A stretch of 64,000 nucleotides of DNA, taken from positions 92,610 to 156,609 of the IMG/VR virus record IMGVR_UViG_3300036774_000066. One strand, given 5' to 3'. Made by a program: the position numbers and the translations under genes. Each line of letters begins with the position of its first letter. The first letter of the stretch is position 1. Source of the stretch: a virus. The notes under the pieces were generated by a model. That model saw nothing but the letters and a program-made list of their open reading frames with translations, was not told the origin of the DNA and did no database searches. Below, one piece after another: positions 7,209 to 12,742 of the stretch.

Positions 7209-7610
7209 TCAGGACTTAGGCTTGTACTTTCGCAACAGACGACCATTACAATACGTCCCGGCTTTGTCCCATTGCCAAGGAGCATACCGAAATACTGCTA
7301 CCTCAACAGAATCCCCCTTCACCACATTGGCAAACTGACGGTCCTCGGAAGAAAAAGTCACGACCTCGTTGCCAATGTCAAGATCAACTGCAAAGGAAAA
7401 TGTACCAGAGGGAAGCCCACCACCGGCACTACGCCCGGCAACCACAGACATACTCATGTTGGAACACGCCGTTACCTTTCCGATAAACTCCTTCCGAGAA
7501 AAGAACTTGTACCCCGCAGTATAGATAAGACTCCCGATGATTCCCACGATCACGACCACAACCATCAACTCAATGAGAGTGAAACCACGCAACCACTTCT
7601 TCTGAAACAC
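7209..7610 (-). CDS. Type IV prepilin-like / pseudopilin-like protein
   Basis: 133 residues from a GTG start with GGGAG six bases upstream. The N-terminus is a textbook class III signal: short basic leader MFQKKWLRG, then the cleavage site before FTLIELMVVVVIVGIIGSL, with Phe at +1 and Glu at +5. The hydrophobic helix would anchor it in the inner membrane until a host PilD-type peptidase processes it. The rest is a small beta-rich domain with two cysteines, including EDRQFANV and the APWQWDKAGTYCNGRLL segment. Unusual in a phage. It might interact with host type IV pili or secretion pseudopili, but no assembly genes are present. The longer GTG start at 7667 lacks a ribosome site. Confidence 0.75.
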   Translation of the reverse strand: MFQKKWLRGFTLIELMVVVVIVGIIGSLIYTAGYKFFSRKEFIGKVTACSNMSMSVVAGRSAGGGLPSGTFSFAVDLDIGNEVVTFSSEDRQFANVVKGDSVEVAVFRYAPWQWDKAGTYCNGRLLRKYKPKS

Positions 7611-7639
7611 AACAGGCTCCCTTCTGTAAATGTGAAAAG

Positions 7640-7720
7640 GTACAAGGATAACTGGTTTTCGTGGCACACACCACGCGGGGAATCCCGTAACCGCCTATTA
7701 GCCCTTCGCTATCCCTGTAC
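7640..7720 (-). promoter_or_regulatory. Structured 5' leader of the prepilin-like gene
   Basis: Minus strand: GTACAGGGATA (7720-7710) can pair with TATCCTTGTAC (7650-7640), 11 pairs with one G-U. The 59 enclosed bases hold CGTGG-TGTGTG-CCACG and a GCGG/CCGC hairpin. The element ends 30 bases before the GTG start. This is consistent with a riboswitch-like or protein-binding leader, but it fits no class that I can name. Confidence 0.5.
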
Positions 7721-7733
7721 CCAAAAATCCTTC

Positions 7734-7952
7734 TTACAACCTGATTCCAAGGTAAGACATACGTACCCGCCACGATTTATGAAAAGCCTGTAGAAAAGTC
7801 TTTGCAAGGAAGGATGACCCGGTAAGCATGTCTATCAATACGTGGGAATCGGGAATATGCTTTAGACCTTCCTGCTTTCCCCTGTACTCAGATAGAAGCA
7901 AAACGGAAATCACATCCCAACGATGAAGTTTTCTTTTCTTTCGTCTTCTCAT
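7734..7952 (-). CDS. Small basic hypothetical protein
   Basis: 72 residues from MRRRKKRKLHRWDVISVLLL, with GAGGT five bases before the ATG. Strongly basic N-terminus followed by a moderately hydrophobic segment and an amphipathic C-terminus. No recognised family. It precedes the prepilin leader and may share its transcript. Confidence 0.5.
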   Translation of the reverse strand: MRRRKKRKLHRWDVISVLLLSEYRGKQEGLKHIPDSHVLIDMLTGSSFLAKTFLQAFHKSWRVRMSYLGIRL

Positions 7953-7960
7953 TCATTACC

Positions 7961-8170
7961 TCAATCAACTATGGCATTCGCAGCATTCTCCATCCTCTGT
8001 CGCAAAGAACTCTCCCCTGACAACCGAGTCACTCTCTTGACTGCATCGGAATATTCCTCTCCATCTCCAGCAACACGGTCTTTCCAACAATCAAGATTCT
8101 CCCCACGAACAATCTCCCTGAGTCGGGCATCACACCGCATATTACCACAAGTTGAACATGACTTTTTCAT
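7961..8170 (-). CDS. Small cysteine-containing hypothetical protein
   Basis: 69 residues. The N-terminus MKKSCSTCGNMRCDARL has a CxxC plus a third cysteine, and a fourth lies at LDCWKD, a pattern typical of small zinc-binding proteins encoded by phages. GAGG lies seven bases before the ATG. Function unknown. Confidence 0.55.
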   Translation of the reverse strand: MKKSCSTCGNMRCDARLREIVRGENLDCWKDRVAGDGEEYSDAVKRVTRLSGESSLRQRMENAANAIVD

Positions 8171-8179
8171 AGACTTACC

Positions 8180-8725
8180 TCACGACCGCACGTTAAGGTC
8201 AAAGGTATACTGCAACTCAATTTCCTCTGCCTCTTTGTTAATCTTCTGCATCTCTGCAAGCGCAGCATTCCAGCGATCAACCAAGACGGAAGCCTTACTT
8301 GACTTATCCCCAAACAAGGGATTTTTGGGCTGGATTCCGTACTCCAAACGGTCAGCCGGAAGATCGTTCTGCAAGTACCCCTGATTGCTTTCAATGATCT
8401 TCTTGAGGTTGACAACAGGAGAGGAGTCATACCCAATGAGGAAGCTCAACGTGGGATTCTTGCCGGAGTCCGAAATCCTTACCTCGATGTTGTACATGCC
8501 ATAGTTAAATGTATACCGGACAGGCATGGAAGAAAGACCCTCCTTGTCAAGCGAGTCCCGAACCTTTCCCTCAAGCCGTTTCGTGATCTTCTTGCCGTCT
8601 TCCGATTCCAGCCCGGCAATCACGGCACGGCACACCTTGGAACTCAGTCGGTTCCACTCAATACGTTCCTTAGACTCTTCAACAATCTTTTCCAACACCA
8701 GCGGCTTAACAAACCCGATTGACAT
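8180..8725 (-). CDS. Hypothetical protein
   Basis: 181 residues from MSIGFVKPLVLEKIVEESKE. Start fixed by GGGAGG five bases upstream; a longer frame to 8860 overlaps the upstream gene and has no site. A mixed alpha/beta soluble protein with a long C-terminal helix (ALAEMQKINKEAEEIELQY). No motif recognised. It starts just before the upstream stop, so the two are coupled. Confidence 0.6.
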   Translation of the reverse strand: MSIGFVKPLVLEKIVEESKERIEWNRLSSKVCRAVIAGLESEDGKKITKRLEGKVRDSLDKEGLSSMPVRYTFNYGMYNIEVRISDSGKNPTLSFLIGYDSSPVVNLKKIIESNQGYLQNDLPADRLEYGIQPKNPLFGDKSSKASVLVDRWNAALAEMQKINKEAEEIELQYTFDLNVRS

Positions 8726-8726
8726 A

Positions 8727-8978
8727 TCAGCCTCCCACCCCAACGGGGTAATAGTATTTAAGATACACCTCTTGGAGAATTTCAAAAGGAACTTCCCCGC
8801 ACTTCGGACAGGCATACTTCGCTGCCTCTGCCCGGAAAGCATCACCCTGTTTAATTGCATTCGCTATCAAAGAACACGCTTGCGCCTCTTCCTTCTCTCC
8901 ACACATTTCCCAAAGGGCCGCAGCTTCGGCCCACTGATTCATCCGCTCTTTCTCTCTTGCTTTCTGCCGAATCATCAT
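8727..8978 (-). CDS. Small zinc-ribbon-like protein, first gene after an early-type promoter
   Basis: 83 residues. A helical first half rich in Ala/Glu/Arg (MMIRQKAREKERMNQWAEAA) is followed by KYACPKCGEVPF, a single CPxCG knuckle. GGAGG lies five bases before the ATG. It is directly downstream of the promoter at 8995-9023 and leads the 8978-6942 unit, which includes the prepilin-like gene. Confidence 0.55.
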   Translation of the reverse strand: MMIRQKAREKERMNQWAEAAALWEMCGEKEEAQACSLIANAIKQGDAFRAEAAKYACPKCGEVPFEILQEVYLKYYYPVGVGG

Positions 8979-8994
8979 ACTGACCTCCACTCTT

Positions 8995-9023
8995 AATATA
9001 CAACAACTACAAGGAAAAGTCAA
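8995..9023 (-). promoter_or_regulatory. Early-type sigma70-like promoter with upstream element
   Basis: Minus strand: TTGACT (9023-9018), a 17-base spacer, TATATT (9000-8995). It is preceded by an A/T-rich stretch and, 28 bases upstream of the -35, the 12-mer CAATGACTTACA (9063-9052). Both boxes and the 12-mer are identical to those at 2666-2733. Confidence 0.8.
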
Positions 9024-9071
9024 CAAAAATATTCAAAAACTTTTAATTCCTTGTAAGTCATTGATTTTCAA

Positions 9072-9143
9072 TCAGTCCTTTGCCCCTGAAAGTATCCTGA
9101 AAAAAGCCATCACCGCGAGGATTATCACAATCAGCGTCAGCAT
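9072..9143 (-). CDS. Tiny single-pass membrane protein
   Basis: 23 residues: MLTLIVIILAVMAFF then RILSGAKD. The ATG follows AAAGGGG with five bases between. Almost the whole peptide is one membrane helix with a basic C-terminal end. It lies between a terminator and an early-type promoter. Many phages carry such peptides. It could be a lysis or membrane-modulating peptide, but nothing proves this. Confidence 0.5.
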   Translation of the reverse strand: MLTLIVIILAVMAFFRILSGAKD

Positions 9144-9205
9144 ACAAGCCCCTTTCTTTTAGTTGTTTCTCTGTCTCCAATATATAATATCGCAAATCTC
9201 ATGCC

Positions 9206-9246
9206 CCAAAAAGAAAACCCTCAAAACAAGCTAATTTTGAGGGTTT
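9206..9246 (-). terminator. Rho-independent terminator after papain-like protease gene
   Basis: Minus strand: a perfect 12-base-pair stem AAACCCTCAAAA/TTTTGAGGGTTT (9246-9235 with 9226-9215), loop of 8, then TTCTTTTT. It lies 60 bases after the stop of the protease gene. Confidence 0.85.
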
Positions 9247-9306
9247 CCTTAAAACCTGTAGACTTATCTCACATAACCCCCACAGAAGGAGAAAAGAACT
9301 CTCTCG

Positions 9307-10083
9307 TCACTCGCTCAATGTTTTGTGGATCGTCCAAAAGTCATCTGACAAATTCCGATCTGCGAGATAGTCATACGGAATTGTAAAATGCCCTGTCATT
9401 CCCCACGTCGCACCCCACGAGTTACGGACCAAAAACCGCTTCTGAGTATCATCATAGCCTACACACAGCACGGCATGACCTCCAAGAACCTGCTCACCAG
9501 ACTTAGGCATATCCACAATACCCGTCTGTGCAACATACGAACCCTCAAAACTCTCATACACGGTAAACCCAAAAACAAAAGGATACCCCAAGGATAACTG
9601 AGTTCGCATGTCGTCAACTGTATTAAGACGGGTATAACTTAACGAATCAGCAATCTTATGTGGGGAAGCTGCTGCATAGCAAGACAATGAAGGCTTCTTT
9701 GTAAACCTTGAAATAATATACGGCCACATACTCTCAGGGCACACCCCCAAAGAAAACAAAGTCTTCACCCCGTCTCGTATCGCAGCACCGGAGTCATACC
9801 TGACAGTACCTTCAAGTTTCCTTTCGTTATAGTAGATAAAAAGACGACTGAACATTATTGGAGTCTTCTTATCCTTCAAGTCAAGAAACTCGATTGCAGC
9901 AGAAAGGGCATTGGCAGTACATGATCCCAACTGTCCCTGATCGTAAACAGGAGGACAAAAAGTTCTCAAATCTACCACAGGGGGAAGGGAAGGAATACTC
10001 TTTTTGTAAACATGGTCGCGTCTGTCAGGTAAATCCGGCTTCCATCCGTATCTACTCATCTCAGGCTTTGAAAAAATCCACAT
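9307..10083 (-). CDS. Papain-like (C1 family) cysteine protease
   Basis: 258 residues. The QGxxGSC motif in YDQGQLGSCTANALSAA gives the oxyanion Gln and catalytic Cys (about residue 56), LGGHAVLCVGYD gives the His, and VRNSWGATWG gives the Asn. The short N-terminus (YGWKPDLPDRRD) is typical of bacterial and phage C1A enzymes without a long propeptide. No signal peptide. GGAGGAG precedes the ATG, and a TATACT late-type box sits about 20 bases upstream. It may process a host or virion protein; the substrate is unknown. Confidence 0.85.
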   Translation of the reverse strand: MWIFSKPEMSRYGWKPDLPDRRDHVYKKSIPSLPPVVDLRTFCPPVYDQGQLGSCTANALSAAIEFLDLKDKKTPIMFSRLFIYYNERKLEGTVRYDSGAAIRDGVKTLFSLGVCPESMWPYIISRFTKKPSLSCYAAASPHKIADSLSYTRLNTVDDMRTQLSLGYPFVFGFTVYESFEGSYVAQTGIVDMPKSGEQVLGGHAVLCVGYDDTQKRFLVRNSWGATWGMTGHFTIPYDYLADRNLSDDFWTIHKTLSE

Positions 10084-10100
10084 AACTCCTCCTCTGTTAA

Positions 10101-10106
10101 AGTATA
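10101..10106 (-). promoter_or_regulatory. Putative late promoter box (TATACTTTAA)
   Basis: Minus strand TATACT followed by TTAACAGAGG, 18 bases before the protease start. It shares the TATACTnAA pattern with four other sites and has no -35 at the usual distance. Confidence 0.5.
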
Positions 10107-10109
10107 GAG

Positions 10110-10607
10110 TCAAGCTGGCTGAACTGAGTCCAACGAATCCACCCGAAATTCAGCATCGTCATAATGGATCAAAAAATATCGGTTACACCCGGCATTGACC
10201 TCCCTAACCGCGAGATTCTGAAACATCACAATATCCCCCACATTTACGTCAGGACGGCTGTAATTCCGACCCTTGGGAACATCAATCACCTGTTGACCAA
10301 AGCTGTTCCTACGCCCTCCCCCGGATGACCAATACACCGATTTCTCTCCAAGCCGCACAACCTTACCTATCCTCCACACACGCCAACACGTCGCCGGAAT
10401 AATCAATCCAACTTTAGACTTTACTTCCTGCACAAGTGGCTCGACCATGATATAAGGCCCGATGATCGTCAACATATCGGCAACAATCAACTCTCGACCA
10501 CAACCCATACATCTACGACTCTCCCGTGCCTCTAAGACTTTTCCCTCGTCAACATCTTTCCATTCCCGTGTCTTGAGACAAAATTGGCAAGCATACGGCT
10601 CACTCAT
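10110..10607 (-). CDS. GroES-like co-chaperonin with N-terminal zinc finger
   Basis: 165 residues. Residues 48-155 follow the Cpn10/GroES pattern: IIGPYIMVEPLVQEVKSKVG then LIIPAT (the strand, mobile-loop and GG-IIP region), RIGKVVRLGEK, DVNVGDIVMFQN and the final RYFLIHYDDAEFRV strand. Ahead of it, C7/C10 and C33/C36 form a likely four-cysteine zinc site. Phages such as T4 (gp31) encode co-chaperonins that pair with host GroEL to fold the capsid protein; the same role is inferred here. A glycine-rich loop (SSGGGRRNSFG) interrupts the domain. The zinc-finger fusion is unusual. Confidence 0.65.
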   Translation of the reverse strand: MSEPYACQFCLKTREWKDVDEGKVLEARESRRCMGCGRELIVADMLTIIGPYIMVEPLVQEVKSKVGLIIPATCWRVWRIGKVVRLGEKSVYWSSGGGRRNSFGQQVIDVPKGRNYSRPDVNVGDIVMFQNLAVREVNAGCNRYFLIHYDDAEFRVDSLDSVQPA

Positions 10608-10810
10608 TCCCGTAACTCCTTTACAACAGGGGATGCTTCACAAACTACAAACTGATTAGACTGTCCTGCCATTACCTCATGTCTAAAAATATCATTGTAA
10701 ACAGGCTCTCCGTCCCGAAACTCCAAAACAAACGTCGGACGTGTAATAGCCGCTACACACTTCACAGGACGACCTTCAAGGATATATCTCTTTCCTACTT
10801 GTAAAGTCAT
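10604..10810 (-). CDS. Small hypothetical protein
   Basis: 68 residues from MTLQVGKRYILEGRPVKCVA. An all-beta, SH3/OB-like small domain is suggested by alternating hydrophobics. It overlaps the GroES-like gene by 4 bases and the upstream gene by 4 bases. Function unknown. Confidence 0.6.
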   Translation of the reverse strand: MTLQVGKRYILEGRPVKCVAAITRPTFVLEFRDGEPVYNDIFRHEVMAGQSNQFVVCEASPVVKELRE

Positions 10811-11076
10811 AGCTCAGTTTCTTCTTTCTCATCAAATTCAAGTGCAAAGGAAATAAAACTCTCCTCTTGCTTATCATCTCTCAACACAACAGAAAATCCT
10901 AAAAATGTGTGCTCTACCCTCACCCTCACTTCAAACCCAAACTCTTCCCTGACCAAAACCTCTGTATAAGCAATCAACTCACGTAAAGATATTTCCGAAG
11001 GAGAAATAAAGTATCTCTTCACCGGAACGCGAAGTCTATCCACCAAATCCTGAAGTAAAGCAGTGTCAAGCATCAA
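10807..11076 (-). CDS. Hypothetical protein
   Basis: 89 residues beginning MMLDTALLQDLVDRLRVPVK. A helical N-terminal half and a beta-rich C-terminal half with an acidic tail (FDEKEETEL). No cysteine motif. It is coupled to both neighbours by 4-nt overlaps. Function unknown. Confidence 0.6.
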   Translation of the reverse strand: MMLDTALLQDLVDRLRVPVKRYFISPSEISLRELIAYTEVLVREEFGFEVRVRVEHTFLGFSVVLRDDKQEESFISFALEFDEKEETEL

Positions 11077-11333
11077 AGATACCCATTTCCATTACAACGA
11101 TCACAAGAAACCTCAACCCCTATACCAAGTTCTCTCTTTCCTCGACCCCAACAAGTCATACAAGCATCCCGTAAATCTTTCAACATAACAGAAACAGTAG
11201 GATTATCTAAGTTTCTCCCGAAGCGAACAAAAACCATGTCCTCCTTTTGATTACACAACTCCGCATTATCAACAACGCAACTTCCTAAAGTTACGTGATG
11301 TACTGTAGTACCAATTGCAGGCTTTTCTATCAT
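11073..11333 (-). CDS. DnaJ-type zinc-knuckle protein
   Basis: 86 residues. The C-terminal 30 residues hold two cysteine knuckles, CMTCWGRGKR and SCDRCNGNGYL, which resemble the CxxCxGxG repeats of DnaJ and other chaperone zinc domains. The first half (GTTVHHVTLGSCVVDNAEL) is beta-rich. With the GroES-like protein three genes downstream, a role in protein folding is possible but not shown. Confidence 0.6.
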   Translation of the reverse strand: MIEKPAIGTTVHHVTLGSCVVDNAELCNQKEDMVFVRFGRNLDNPTVSVMLKDLRDACMTCWGRGKRELGIGVEVSCDRCNGNGYL

Positions 11334-11782
11334 ACTTTACTGCTCCCGTCGTTCACAGGCTCCTCATCGGGATAAGGATTATTGACAAAATTCAATGCAA
11401 CATCAGCCTGCAACATCTTCAAAATAGTACACTCCGCACAAACCTTAGTAAGAATATCTGCATGTTCTTTACTTTTAGTGGTACATATTATATCTACAAC
11501 CCAATCAACATCATCCTCACCTTCTTTTTGCATGTTTTCTACAATGTCAATGGCAATATCTCCAAAACCCTTAACATTATCAGAAAAACAAGCACGATTA
11601 TCCCTCCTAAGAAGATGCGCAGTTATTCCTCTCCCTATGCACACCCCAACCGCCGTCTCCACAAAGTCAAGAGCAGAGGGATTCTTCTTGCCAGAACTTC
11701 CGACAAAGGTTACTCGACCACCTACCCCTTCCCAAGTCACCTCTACCGCTTCACAAGTACGTATGTCCAGTTTAACCGCCAT
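11330..11782 (-). CDS. Hypothetical protein
   Basis: 150 residues from MAVKLDIRTCEAVEVTWEGV. GGGAGGAG lies four bases before the ATG, which overlaps the upstream stop as TGATG. A mixed alpha/beta protein with six or more scattered cysteines but no paired knuckle. Function unknown. Confidence 0.6.
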   Translation of the reverse strand: MAVKLDIRTCEAVEVTWEGVGGRVTFVGSSGKKNPSALDFVETAVGVCIGRGITAHLLRRDNRACFSDNVKGFGDIAIDIVENMQKEGEDDVDWVVDIICTTKSKEHADILTKVCAECTILKMLQADVALNFVNNPYPDEEPVNDGSSKV

Positions 11783-12099
11783 CACTCTCCTCCCGAACAA
11801 TGAAAAAATCCACTGTACTTACACTGGTAAACTTGGTTATGCCCATACGTATAGGCATAAAAACATGCAGACTCTTCTGAAAAGTGGTTCAACTTTCCAC
11901 AGACACAATACCTTGACAAGGTATGCCTAACCTTCTCAAAGCAAGAAGGACACAACCACTCTTTAGCCTCTTTACTAAATGCAAGTCCTTTCGCAAACCA
12001 CTTCTTCTTTAAGCCATCCTCTATCTCACGCCCTACCCTAACTATTAGTTTCTCACTAAAACACACAGAGCAAGGATATTCATACAATTCCCTGCTCAA
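11782..12099 (-). CDS. Zinc-finger protein of unknown role
   Basis: 105 residues with three CxxC/CxC sites: PCSVCFSEK, EWLCPSCFEK and RYCVCGKLNHF, and further Cys/His near the C-terminus (QCKYSGFFHC). This suggests two zinc sites. No enzyme motif seen. It is coupled by a 4-nt overlap to the upstream gene. Confidence 0.6.
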   Translation of the reverse strand: MSRELYEYPCSVCFSEKLIVRVGREIEDGLKKKWFAKGLAFSKEAKEWLCPSCFEKVRHTLSRYCVCGKLNHFSEESACFYAYTYGHNQVYQCKYSGFFHCSGGE

Positions 12100-12317
12100 T
12101 TGGGCAACTTCCTTATCTCAGGTTCAACTCCAAAAGTAGTACGGACATACTCAGCCCCATACCCAGGGGTAGTCTCAAACTGCATATTCATTCCACCCTG
12201 CTCACGCATCCCCATAGCATAAACCATAGGATTAGAATACTGAGTGAAAAATACCACAGTATCATTATACCCCTCTCGGGTAAAAACAAAAACTTTGTCA
12301 ACCTGTACCTGAAACAT
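12096..12317 (-). CDS. Small hypothetical protein
   Basis: 73 residues from MFQVQVDKVFVFTREGYNDT. GGGAG lies seven bases before this ATG, which shares a TGATG with the stop of the 12317-12469 gene. An upstream in-frame ATG at 12380 would overlap that gene fully and was not chosen. Beta-rich. Function unknown. Confidence 0.6.
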   Translation of the reverse strand: MFQVQVDKVFVFTREGYNDTVVFFTQYSNPMVYAMGMREQGGMNMQFETTPGYGAEYVRTTFGVEPEIRKLPN

Positions 12318-12469
12318 CACTTCTCTCCCAACAATCTCAAAATTCTCTTTTGTCGTTTCTTCTTTGCACAAGTAACGCAAAAAGAGGGGTTCTTGAGTTT
12401 ACACGCAACACATGGGTCTTTTGTGATCCTATCCATATCCTCATCAGAAATTTCATCTTCTTGCTTCAT
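12317..12469 (-). CDS. Small zinc-knuckle protein
   Basis: 50 residues: MKQEDEISDEDMDRITK followed by CVACKLKNPSFCVTC and a basic tail (KKKRQKRILRLL). The four cysteines make a compact zinc knuckle. The ATG follows the upstream stop directly (TAGATG), and the stop is shared with the next start (TGATG). This tight packing supports a real gene, although the ribosome site is weak. Confidence 0.6.
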   Translation of the reverse strand: MKQEDEISDEDMDRITKDPCVACKLKNPSFCVTCAKKKRQKRILRLLGEK

Positions 12470-12739
12470 CTATACGCATGTCCTAAACATCAACCGAGAA
12501 GAAAATTTCTTTCCCCTTGACTCATCAAAATATGAAAAGCGCACCACACAAGACTCGCAAGCAATATCCCCCGAAGTCAAGGTAACTGAAATAACATCTT
12601 CTTTAATAGAAATTGTCCTATTTACAGAGACAGAATCTCCTCCGTCCTTGGACAATAACAGGTTGACATACTTCTTGTAAACATCTTCTTTCCAAGGCAC
12701 CTTAAAAGACAAAACCGGAGGACTTGTTACTATCATCAT
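12470..12739 (-). CDS. Hypothetical protein
   Basis: 89 residues from MMIVTSPPVLSFKVPWKEDV. Beta-rich, with two cysteines (ACESCVV). It sits 3 bases downstream of the DNA polymerase and may be co-expressed with it. No family recognised. Confidence 0.55.
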   Translation of the reverse strand: MMIVTSPPVLSFKVPWKEDVYKKYVNLLLSKDGGDSVSVNRTISIKEDVISVTLTSGDIACESCVVRFSYFDESRGKKFSSRLMFRTCV

Positions 12740-12742
12740 AGA

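Noticed and set aside
7019-7285. 88-codon minus-strand frame in the structured RNA region
   Set aside because: No ribosome site, overlap with the prepilin gene's 3' end, and composition explained by RNA stems.
8727-9026. Longer start for the zinc-ribbon gene
   Set aside because: Codons before 8978 lie in the promoter and its -10 box and have no ribosome site.
9179-9184. TATATT as a third early promoter
   Set aside because: The hexamer is present, but no -35 at 16-18 bases and no upstream 12-mer.
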